NCBI RefSeq assembly: GCF_963675165.1
Contig: NC_087380.1
Location: 6,456,071 to 6,520,070 of the forward strand
Source of the DNA: Halichondria panicea
Taxonomy: Eukaryota; Porifera; Demospongiae; Suberitida; Halichondriidae
Reading direction: 5' to 3'
DNA: 64,000 nucleotides
The notes under the pieces were generated by a model. It was not told where the DNA came from. It searched no databases and saw nothing but the letters and a program-made list of their open reading frames with translations. Position numbers and translations under genes: made by a program. Positions 34,901-45,113 of the stretch are shown here, in pieces; positions within the stretch are counted from its first letter, which is position 1, and every line of letters starts with the position of its first letter.

Positions 34901-34998
34901 AGACGAGAGGCAGTGAGGCCACTCGAAGTGCACTGAAACTTGCATTAGTTGAAAATGGTTTTGGAAAAATAACAGAAACATTATTTGCACATGACTAG
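31918..34998 (+). CDS. CARD-SEFIR-Death domain signalling protein
   Basis: Exons: 31918-32212, 32490-32552, 32705-32841, 32949-33084, 33415-34041, 34374-34407, 34737-34998; phases agree, about 517 aa. Residues 5-95 look like a death-fold domain, best read as a CARD (NILPYLRAERMVTTEEYETL, FFENFGNCLVWSGQIGLAKH). A Pro/His/Gln-rich linker (about 100-215) follows. Residues 218-380, in one large exon, match a SEFIR/TIR-like fold: KVFILYHKDS, DVARILNSVGGFKLSCDLFHQED, WGTWTETKIKESRYVVLLCSP, FVPVFL. The last exon encodes a Death domain (HWKMLGIRLGVPYSAVEDL, MFGLWQQTRGSEATRSALKLALVENG). No signal peptide or TM segment is seen, so it is cytosolic. SEFIR domains act in IL-17-type signalling; CARD and Death domains recruit caspases or kinases. 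An innate-immune or cell-death adaptor is the natural inference. I know no vertebrate protein with this order. Confidence 0.82.
34057..34265. mobile_element. MITE with TACCGTATAGCG termini, diverged copy
   Basis: About 209 bp in intron 5 of the CARD-SEFIR-Death gene. Ends TTACCGTATAGCG and CGCTATACGGTA; interior rich in CACGAATATT and complements. Related to the elements at 49611 and 52511 but clearly older. Confidence 0.75.
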
Positions 34999-35232
34999 CT
35001 TTTCATCTTTGTGTATTTTAGTTCTATGTTCATGCAGTTTTGTTGAGATGTTTTCATTTTTTGTGTTGTTGTAAAGGTTTTCGTTGGGTGTGCGGCGTTT
35101 AATTCAGACATGTAAAAGATTGGGCGTGGTGACTTGACTCACTTGACTGATCGAAGAAGACAGTGGATCGAGTCTTGACTTAACTTAGTATCGTACCTCC
35201 TGTACCCATCTACATGTACATGTATAGACGAC

Positions 35233-36606
35233 ATGGATAAAAGCTTGTGTGAATACTTCTACAGCCCCGATGAATCCAAGGGCCACAAATGCGGTTACTG
35301 TAAGGCACCAGAAGGGAGTGTATCTCAGGGAATGTGGGCTCACAAACTGACCTGTGAGGACTACCAAGATATGATTGATAGAGGCTGGAGGAGGTCGGGC
35401 AAGTACTGCTACAAGCCAATCATGGACAGGACGTGCTGCCCACTCTACTGTATTCGATGCGAAGCCGCCGATTTTAAACTCTCCCACTCGCACAAGTCCG
35501 TCTTGAAGAAAATGAGCAACTATCTTGTCAAAAGTAAAGGAGCGGACGAACAAATTAAACCTTCTAGTGATAGCAGCCCTGCCAAATCGGAGAAAAAAGC
35601 TGTGCAACCTGGTTCTGGGGCAGATCCAGCCAAAGCCCCCTGTCGAAAGGCGAAAATGATCCGTCAAGAGAAAAGACAAGCAAAGGCAGCCGCTAAACAA
35701 GCTTCGATTGGAGACACATCAACAAACGATAAGCCAAGTTCTACCGATTGTACTGGATCTTCCAAGACAGCAGACATTTTCAAGATTGGTCCCGATGGTA
35801 GAAAGCCTATAGAAATGTTTCTGGACATACCTGAAGGCTCCACGCCACATAGCCACAAGCTCGAGATAAAGTTGATTCAGTCATCCCCACCTTCCTCTGA
35901 GTTTAAAGCAACATTTTCAACCAGCTATCAACTTTTCAAAAAGTACCAGATGGCCGTCCACCAAGAGAAAGAAGAGGATTGTGATGAAAAGGGATTTCGG
36001 AGATTTTTATGCGACTCGCCACTTACACCTGGAGCTGGCCCTTCCGGTTGGCCTTGTGGATATGGATCATACCATCAGCACTATCTAATTGATGGTAAAC
36101 TGGTTGCTGTGGGGGTAATCGATATTCTACCAAATTGTCTGTCGTCTGTGTATGTGTACTATGATGTGGAGTACAATTTCCTATCGCTGGGAGTGTATTC
36201 AGCTCTGCAAGAGATTACCATGACTCGCTCACTGTATGTGAAAGACCCTGATCGATTCAAGTACTACTACATGGGCTATTATGTCCATAGTTGCCCAAAA
36301 ATGCGGTACAAGGGCGAATACACACCATCGTTTTTACTCTGTCCCAAGTCGTACAGATTTGTACCTATCGAAACATGCCTCCCTAAGATTGAAGCAAGCA
36401 AGTACTCTCGACTGTGTGATGAAGATACTGCCGAAGAGACACCAAACGAATGGTTTAACTCGATTATTGTTCTATTCCAAAAGGCTCTGTTCCCGTATGA
36501 AGTTCTGACATCCATAGTGGGAGGAAGATTCGATGCTAAAGTCAAGGAATGGGCTAGCTTCGTTGGACCTAATGTAGGAAAAAGGATGATCTTAGTGTTG
36601 TCTTAG
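35233..36606 (+). CDS. ATE1: Arginyl-tRNA--protein transferase 1, intronless
   Basis: One uninterrupted 457-codon frame starting at ATG 35233, about 230 bp after the previous stop. ATE1 transfers Arg from Arg-tRNA to N-terminal Asp, Glu or oxidised Cys, making substrates for the Arg/N-degron pathway. N-terminal features: CGYCK plus TCCPLYCIRC, the CxxC and CC set thought to bind an Fe-S cluster or heme, and MWAHKLTCEDYQDMIDRGWRRSGKYCYKP. A Lys/Ala/Ser-rich low-complexity linker fills residues about 95-185. The GNAT-like C-terminal domain shows YHQHYLIDGKLVAVGVIDILP, SVYVYYD, SLGVYSALQEI, YYMGYYVHSCPKMRYKGEY and CLPKIEASKYSR. The frame looks fully functional. The lack of introns beside intron-rich genes suggests a retroposed or ancestrally intron-poor locus. 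Confidence 0.95.
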   Translation: MDKSLCEYFYSPDESKGHKCGYCKAPEGSVSQGMWAHKLTCEDYQDMIDRGWRRSGKYCYKPIMDRTCCPLYCIRCEAADFKLSHSHKSVLKKMSNYLVKSKGADEQIKPSSDSSPAKSEKKAVQPGSGADPAKAPCRKAKMIRQEKRQAKAAAKQASIGDTSTNDKPSSTDCTGSSKTADIFKIGPDGRKPIEMFLDIPEGSTPHSHKLEIKLIQSSPPSSEFKATFSTSYQLFKKYQMAVHQEKEEDCDEKGFRRFLCDSPLTPGAGPSGWPCGYGSYHQHYLIDGKLVAVGVIDILPNCLSSVYVYYDVEYNFLSLGVYSALQEITMTRSLYVKDPDRFKYYYMGYYVHSCPKMRYKGEYTPSFLLCPKSYRFVPIETCLPKIEASKYSRLCDEDTAEETPNEWFNSIIVLFQKALFPYEVLTSIVGGRFDAKVKEWASFVGPNVGKRMILVLS

Positions 36607-36876
36607 CAAGCGTTTATTATGTGTATTGTGTTTTTTTCATACGACCTAGCGTTCAATTAGAGACGGATCGGCCTGGGATCGAGGCTAGACATAATTATAG
36701 GCTTGAAACCCGACCTCCGCCCAACTAGAGTCAGAGCACAATAAGGAGTTATTATTGTACTGTGAGATGATCTTTACCTATAATATAGCATAGCCATAGG
36801 TAAAGATCATCTTTCTAATGAAGGTCTTTTTTCCTATAATGGAATTTGCATATTAATTATGCTCTGAGCTGAAGAG
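36607..36876. other. Spacer upstream of OvoA copy 1 with hairpins
   Basis: 270 bp. Holds a CCAGGCCGA-type repeat remnant (about 36660-36690), a GACCTCCGCCCAACTAGAG segment related to the 14959 hairpin, and a 17-bp perfect stem-loop (36765-36781 with 36796-36812). The OvoA promoter must lie here or in the ATE1 3' region. Confidence 0.5.
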
Positions 36877-38186
36877 ATGCCTGTTCCAAAAATAATAAAG
36901 AAACCAGCTCCCTCTAGTGACCCTGCTGCAAATGCTAAGTCACTTTCTCTAGCTGGGAAGTGGGCTGACTACCAGTTCAAGACTCTCAAACAATGTGACC
37001 TCTCCAACTGCACCAAAAGGTATCCTATTAAATAGATCTATGTTAATTATCTATTCATGTCTATTGTTGTGACCTCTTTCTACAGAGAGATCAAAGAGTA
37101 TTTCAAGAACACCTATGACTTGGAAGAATTCCTATTTTCGGCTATTCAAGGTTCGTTCATTTGTACAATACAGAGGTGTAGGAAACGTAGCGATAGCACC
37201 AGCCGGCTATAGCTACTGCACTTTTTGAGCCACACTGAGCCAGCTATTAATTTTTCATTGTTATCTTGCATGCAAGGGTCAAAGATAGATCTACTCTCAC
37301 TCTACTGCCTGCTCACCTGAGCCTCCCCACCATATTTATGCCTCGATGCGTAGCTGCACAAGGGATACGGTAAAGCTGACTGTGTGTGTGTGTGTGTGTT
37401 CCAGCTGTAACTGCTCAACGGTTGCAATGCGACAAAAACTAACAGTTTCTATAAGCTTCTAGCCACGTTCTCTTGGATTTGATTCATGGATTAGCAAACT
37501 AAAGCTTCTTTCTTGAGTTATGGCTAGTTTGACTTACATTGAAAGCTGTTGCAGTCTCTTCAGAATCTTTCATAGCATCATTTGTTCGCACAAACTTTCC
37601 ATTCAACTTATGAGTTAGCCTTACACTAAAGTGCTAGCTTTTTATTAGCTACAAGAGTCAGAAAGAGCTGCTAAAGAAGCTAGCTAGCTAGCTAGTAGCC
37701 GTTTCTCGGACACACCCTTTAATTATTCCTGTGGATGTAATGCGCATGCGCACTCATTCCCCACGTGTGAGAAAATAATATCCAAGATGATCAGGGCCTG
37801 GTAAGCCACAAAACACTACCATATAACAATATTAATAATTATAGATAACCATATGCATGTAAACAAGTCTTTTCTTCTCAGTTATGATAGATATTATATA
37901 CACTGAACTCCATGCAGATTCTGGAAGAATCAATTTTCTTCTTTCTTGAGATCCTGGTAAGCCACATAATACAATAAATAACAACAATAGATGCATGTAA
38001 ATAAGTCTTTTCTTCTCAGTGACTTTATATAGATAAGCTAACTTTAATAAAATTCATTATAGAAACTACTATAACACTAATACTTTTTGAGCGAAAGCAT
38101 AACATGGCGAGAGGCATTAGCACAGCGCCAGCTTGAACACTCATTATGCCTCGAGGCGTAGCTGCACGAGGGATACGGTAAAGCTG

Positions 38187-38268
<82 letters not shown>

Positions 38269-41200
38269 TGTCTGTGTGTCTGTTCCAGCTGTAACTGCTC
38301 AACGGTTGAAATGCGACGAAAGCTAACAGCTTCTATAGGCTTCTAGCCACGTTCTCTTGGATTTTGATTCGTGGATTAGCAAACTAAAGCTTCTTTCTCG
38401 AGTTATGGCTAGTTTGACTCACACTGAAGGCTGTTGCAGTCTCTTCAGAATCTTTCATAGCATCATCTGTTCGCACAAACTTTCTATTCAACATATAAGT
38501 TAGCCTTGCACTAAAGCGCTAGATTTTTGTTAGCTACAATACTCAAAAAATATCTGTTAAAACAGCTAGCTAGCAGTAGCCATTTGTGAAATTGATCTCT
38601 TTGGACACACCCTTTAATTATTCCTATGGATGTAATGCGCATGCGTGCTCATTCCCCATGTGTGAGAAATAATATCCAAGATCCAGATCCAGATTCTCCT
38701 GGCAGAATCATCTTTGTCTTGAAGGCCTGGTAAGCAACAAAACACTACCATATAACAATATAGATAACAATATGCATGTACACAGGTCTTTTCTTCTTTA
38801 ATACATATTATATACACTGAACTACAGATCCTGGAAGAATCAATTTTCTTCTTTCTTGAGGTCCTAGTAAGCCACATAATACAACAATAGATGCATGTAA
38901 ATAAGTCTTTTCTTCTCAGTGACTTTATATAGATAAGTTAACTTTAATATAAAATTCATTATAGAAACTAATAACACTCTAATACTTTTTAGCGAAAGCA
39001 AAACATGGCGAGAGGCATTAGCATAGCGCCAGCTTGAACACTAGTTTCAATAGTAGCATACATCCTTTAATATGCATTTGACTGTATAGCAGGAAATGTT
39101 CGTGCAGTACAAAATATTCGTGGGCAGAGCAGTTATAAAACTGAGAGAAAATCCCAACACATCTGTATTTCACATGCAAACTTGATGGTGGGTGTGGTTT
39201 CCTGGCCTTTGAATTGCAAATATTATACATTCCCTTCTGAAGGCTCTCGAGCCAAATAGCGCGAGTATTTTTATATCTGCGAAAATTTCCAGTTTTGCTG
39301 TAACTGCTCTGCCCTCAAAAAATGCCAAAATTTGAACTGCATGAACATTTCCTGCTATATTGTATATTTTTGCTATAATAATTGCCATATTGCTATATTG
39401 CCATAGCGATCAACTAAGTATGCTACAGTACTCTTGCATCATGACATCCTACACAGATGAGAAGTACTTGTACAGATGTCCTGATCGGCTTCGTCTTCCC
39501 CTCATTTTCTACCTCCCCCACCCGTCGAGTATGTACATCAACAAGCTCATGTTGGCAGGACTCCTCACTGTAAGAGAGAAAACAGTACATGACATCTAGA
39601 TACCATATACCGTATCAGTAGCGATTCAAGGAGGTTGAACGCGCGTCATCATGACGCGTTCAGTACGTCATGCGACAATTATAGACATTATAATTCTGGT
39701 AAGCTGAATCAGTGTAGGCATGCAAGAGAAGAGAAGAGAAACAGATTAATGGTGGTCCATCCTCCGGCCTTGTCTCGTATAGATCATAATCCTGAAAGTG
39801 TCGAAGAGTCCTAATACTCTGTCTAGCATTTATTTTGTAATCATTTTAGCAGGGTAAGGAAGATGGGAGTACTCTTAGGCAGATTCTGGCAACTTGTTGT
39901 GTCGCTTGCAGAACAATGGAGCATTGAGGTGCCTATATTGGTGCTTTTTGGTTAATTGGATTCTTATGAGTGGCACGTGATAAAACCAGACAATGGATGA
40001 CGGGCGTCCAGCCTCCTCTGATAGCAATTCATGTTTAGTGGCATGATTAAAAAAAGTAGTGAGAAATTCATATGTAGCCACTTGTAGACTTCTTATGTTC
40101 CACCTAATATTAAATATCCCTTACAGGAACGTGTTAATTCTGAGTTTGAGAAGCTCTTTGAAACCGGAGTGGATGAAATGTCATGGGATGATACGGTGAG
40201 AGGTTGCTATGAGACGTACCACAAATGGTGTTGAGATAATTACCCACTGCTTGGACAAATAAATTACCCTTAGGCAAATTCTACATGTAAAGGTCGTACG
40301 TGCATGTGCTCATAATTTTGTATGTGTAAAAATAATCACCAAACTATACTACTGTGCAATTCGTATAAGAATAGCCTTGAATTCATAGTGGGGAAGAAGG
40401 AAGAAGAAGGCGGGGGCGGGGGAGTGGTAGAGCCTGAGGGGTGAAAGTGGGGGGAGAAAGGAGAACAAAGTGTGGGATAGTGAGTGCATGGAGGAAGAGG
40501 GGGGGATATAGTAATGGGGAAGAGAGGGGGAGAGAGTGTAGTGGTACCTAAGTATTCTCTCACATGCACAGGAGAACTATCGCATGGGTGGGGCGTTCCA
40601 ATGGCCCAGTGTTCACGATGTATTGAGTTACCGTGATAAAGTACGAGGCGTGATTGATGATGTCATTGACAACACACTCCTCCAGCTACCAGTCACTCAT
40701 GACAGCCCCTGGGTGAGTGGGTGGAGTGTGTGATTTCTTAGTGTATCTATAGTCGTGTTACTAGCTAGAGTGTGTACATTGGTTGGCTTGAGGTGTATAG
40801 CAGTTGTGTTTTTTGCATGTATATCCATAGTGTAGCGATTAAATTAAGTTGATGTGCAGTATTAATTTGTTGGTGGTCACTTAGCTACCTCAGTATAGTA
40901 CGTACTCTTTGATGATGTCATCCCCTCCCTCTCTCTTTGCAGTGGGCAGTGTTCATGGGAATAGAACACGAGAGGTGAGAGCTAGATATACTAGTAGAGC
41001 TAGTGTATACTATAACTAGCTCTACAAGTATAGTTACTCTATTAGCCAGTCTCATGGGCTGGTACTAAACATTATAATTATATACTTATGTCAATAAATT
41101 GTGTGGAGGAATTTACACATCACTTTATGATGTATAAAGTTGAGTCCGTTGATCCAATTTCTGTGATATTGTGATTTTCTGAAAGCTTGCAAAAAATTGT

Positions 41201-44200
41201 CATGACGTGTACCATGCATGTACCGGTACACATTTTCTCTGAATAATTTTAAATAATACCAGGCAGTCTTGTTTTCTTTTGCAGGGCTCATATTGAGACC
41301 TCCTCGGTGCTCATTCGCCAGCTGCCAGTGGAAGCCCTCAGAAAGCCGGATAACTGGACCTATGCCCCTCCCACTGCAGGTGAGTGTGTGTATATAATAT
41401 GTGGCAATCGTTATAGGAAAGAGCCTATTCATAGGCACAAGTCAGCATGCATGTATGCATGTGCTGTGATGTGCTCAGGATTATTTCAAAACATGAGCTA
41501 ACAGCTTGTAGCATTATTATATAACTATCTACTATGACTGTATACAGCTGTGCACGCTAGATATATCGTGTCAATTCAACTAAGAATCAGTTATGTGCTC
41601 CATATCCAGGCACTCCCCCTGGCCCCAACAAGTTCATCAAGGTGCCGGCTGGGAGGGTGGTTGTGGGAAAACCACAGGACTTTCCCTCATTCGGCTGGGA
41701 CAACGAGTACGGACGACACCAGGCTGAGTGAGTCTTACACAATTGTGACTAACTTGTGTCATTGTCATTCATTTAGTGTCATGATCATGTATGTAATGTA
41801 GAACCCTCTGGTTCTCTACCCTTAATAATGTCAGTGTATGTATACGTATGCACATGCATGTATCATTTAAGAACTGCATTAATCAGCCTCAAACATTTCA
41901 TGATGCATGCATATAATATAGCCTTAGAACCATCAAGGGCGTATACAGAGAAGAGGGCATGCAACTCACAATGTGTACTCTACGTACTCATCCAACTTCG
42001 TATCAGAGGCCGGATATACTAAAAATAGAATTCGTGAACAAGTGGGCGGTGTTATTTATGGAGTTATGATTATGGGCGTGTACATCAGAGCTGCCTTTGC
42101 TAGCTAGCTAGCTAGCTAACAGTGCAGTATTATTTTAGAGAAGTGTCAGGACCAGTCCTAGTTCAGCCAGGTCCAAGACAACCCCTTCGAGGGGAAGTTA
42201 AGCGCTGGGCGTATTGTTAAAAAGTACCAGAGACTCAAGAAGATAGGTTTATTTTCTTAGCACTGCAACTGTGGGATGGTTTGCCTTAATTGCCTTTGAC
42301 ACTGCTACTACGAGCCATACTGCTACTGAGAACTAGTTCTATCTATGCTGCAATCGAGCTAGCTACCCGCAGATATAAAGATTATCTTGATTTACCTTGT
42401 GCGGTTAAATGTTATGCGTGGGCGTTTTTGTGGGCAGTTCTAAAAATAGCTCAATACGAAGTCGGATGATTCTGAGAATAGTGCGAGTTGCATGCCCTCT
42501 TCTCTGTATACGCCCTTGGAACCATACAGCTCACATGTGCAATGCATAGGGTAATAAAGTAATATATACAATGTAGATGCACTCACATAGTTTTAATCCT
42601 CTCTGCATGTAGAGTACCTGAGTTTGAGGGTTCCCAGTATCTGGTGAGCAATGAGGAGTTTCTGGAGTTTGTCAGTGATGGAGGCTACAGCAAACCAGAG
42701 CTGTGGACGGAGGAGGGTAGGTGCATGGTGGTGGATTAATTGTATACACTGCATGTATCTAGACTGGTGTATAGTAAGCTTTGATGTCTTGTGTATATAT
42801 GCATAATATTATAATATTTAAGTTAGTATGTGCATGCGTTGTAGCCCTTTAGTCCTTAACAATTATAATCCTTGTAATGTGAGCCACCCACATTAATTGG
42901 TGTATATAGTACGTGTTCATGAATGGTTGTCTCTTCCATTACTTGTTTCCCTGTAGGTTGGAAGTGGCGAACATTTCGCGGTGCTAACCACCCGGCCTTC
43001 TGGGTGTGTGGGGAGGGGTGCAAGTCTGGCTGTGGGGCGGAGCTAGCCTCGTACTCTCACTGCACCATTGCCAATGGAGACAGCACTCCACACAAGGAAA
43101 GAAGCAATGGGACTACTTCTAATTGGAAACCCACCAAGTGCAAGTACATGTAAGTTTTATGGTACAGATGGAAGTTTGTCATGAGCACTATACTTCAACA
43201 AGACTTGAAAAAAGAATTGCAAGTATAAGATCAATATTGTGGTAAACTATTTTGTTTCATGTTACCACAGTTTATCTTTCCTCTGTTGCTTCGACAGGTA
43301 CCGTGCGATGTTTAATGTGTTAGAGATGCCTTTGTACTGGCCAGTGGACGTCAACTATCACGAGGCCAGGGCCTACTGCACCTGGAAAGGGTCAGAGTAC
43401 AGACTACCCACTGAGGCGGAACACCACCGAATGAGGGGAGACAAGGTACATGTACATCATCCCTACATACCGTGCCCAGACTGAGAGGCCTGTCGTCCAG
43501 GCTGCCCATGCACTGGGTACACCTAAGTAACATAGCTAATTAGATTAACCGTGTGCCTATATGATATAGAGACGGTACCTTATTTCAATTTTGGTCATGT
43601 ATCCATTTACTTATATTGACTCATTCAAACCAGTTAACAAAACATTTTAATGGCCATAGACTTGAAGTACATGCATGTTTTGTGTGTGCTTGACCTCTGT
43701 TTTCGTTCATGTAGGATCCATCATGTGATGTGTCATGTGACCCTAGTGCCTTCAACAGCAAACACCCTTCCAACTCCAATCTCAAGTACGGATCATCCAC
43801 TGTGAGTTGTGTTGTCATGACACTGTACGTCTATCTATACATTACACTGACATTGCATAATTTACTGAGTATAATAGTTACTGCTACACTGATTTATTCA
43901 TGCCACGTACACTATCGGTAACTTCCATAATAATAATACTACTCCCCACAGCCTGTCAACAATGATGTATCCCCTACACTATAGCCTCGAGTCCAGGCCC
44001 TTGGAAAAGTAGGCCTGGTATTCACGTGGGTGAATTTAATGGTAAAGCCCTCTGTAAACATAAATTAAGCTTGAGTGTACCAAAAGTCCACATGTTACTT
44101 ATGAATAGACAGAGAGACACAGAGAGAGGCTTTGATGCATGTCTAGATAGGTAAATTATATGTTCTCTGTGCAATAAAAAGTGGACAAATACTAATTTGT

Positions 44201-45079
44201 AAGTGTTATTCTGCAGACTGTATACCAGGGCCGGCGGAACCGCTCAGGTTGGTCAGGCCAAAACCTGACCACTTTTCTCGCGTTCACTTATTTATTTGGT
44301 AACGGTCGTTAACATTAAAAATGAAAAATTAATCAGTTTGGTAATAATCGTTACTGACAACGGTGCTGGTAATAGCTAGATACTGTAATAGACTAGTAGT
44401 ACTGCAGGATCAGACTATTTAGTGTCAGATCTAGCTGCAAGCCAGAAGAAAATGTCTCTCTCCAAACTGCAATCGAGTTCCTTTCAGTGCATGTCTTCAT
44501 ATTGGTGCCTCTCCAAACCAGCAGAAGAACATCTCCTTCCCTAAGGTATCATTCACCGTCTCAGGAAAGTTTTAGGTGCAATCTCTATACCTCCTGTACC
44601 AATATTAATTTTTGTGATTGTCTCAATTAAAATGTCAAATTCATTAAATATTACTCAAAATGCACCAGAATGCACCAGCAAGCACCATTCAAAAAAAATT
44701 TCCGGGGGGAGGACCCCCGGATCCCCCTTTATGGGTCTGGCCTGACCACTTCATATTTGCTTCCTCCAGCTCTGTATACTGTAGGGTAATTGGCTCAAGA
44801 AGTATAATATATACGTATATGCAATCTTTGCTGATGGTCTAGCTAGTTTCTTCATAAAGCAGAAGAGAGGGCAGCGCACAACAAATAACTTCACAACACG
44901 GTAGCTAGATCTAAATTACACTATTGTTTTTGCAATGACATCATTATATTGAAACTGGTATCAAAACAAATGCAGAATAAGAATGCTGATAACAATTTAC
45001 GATTACCAAGATTCTTGGTAATTCTGGTGCATGCATGCGCAAAGAGTGTATACCAGGCTGTCTCTCTACCCTCCACACA

Positions 45080-45113
<34 letters not shown>

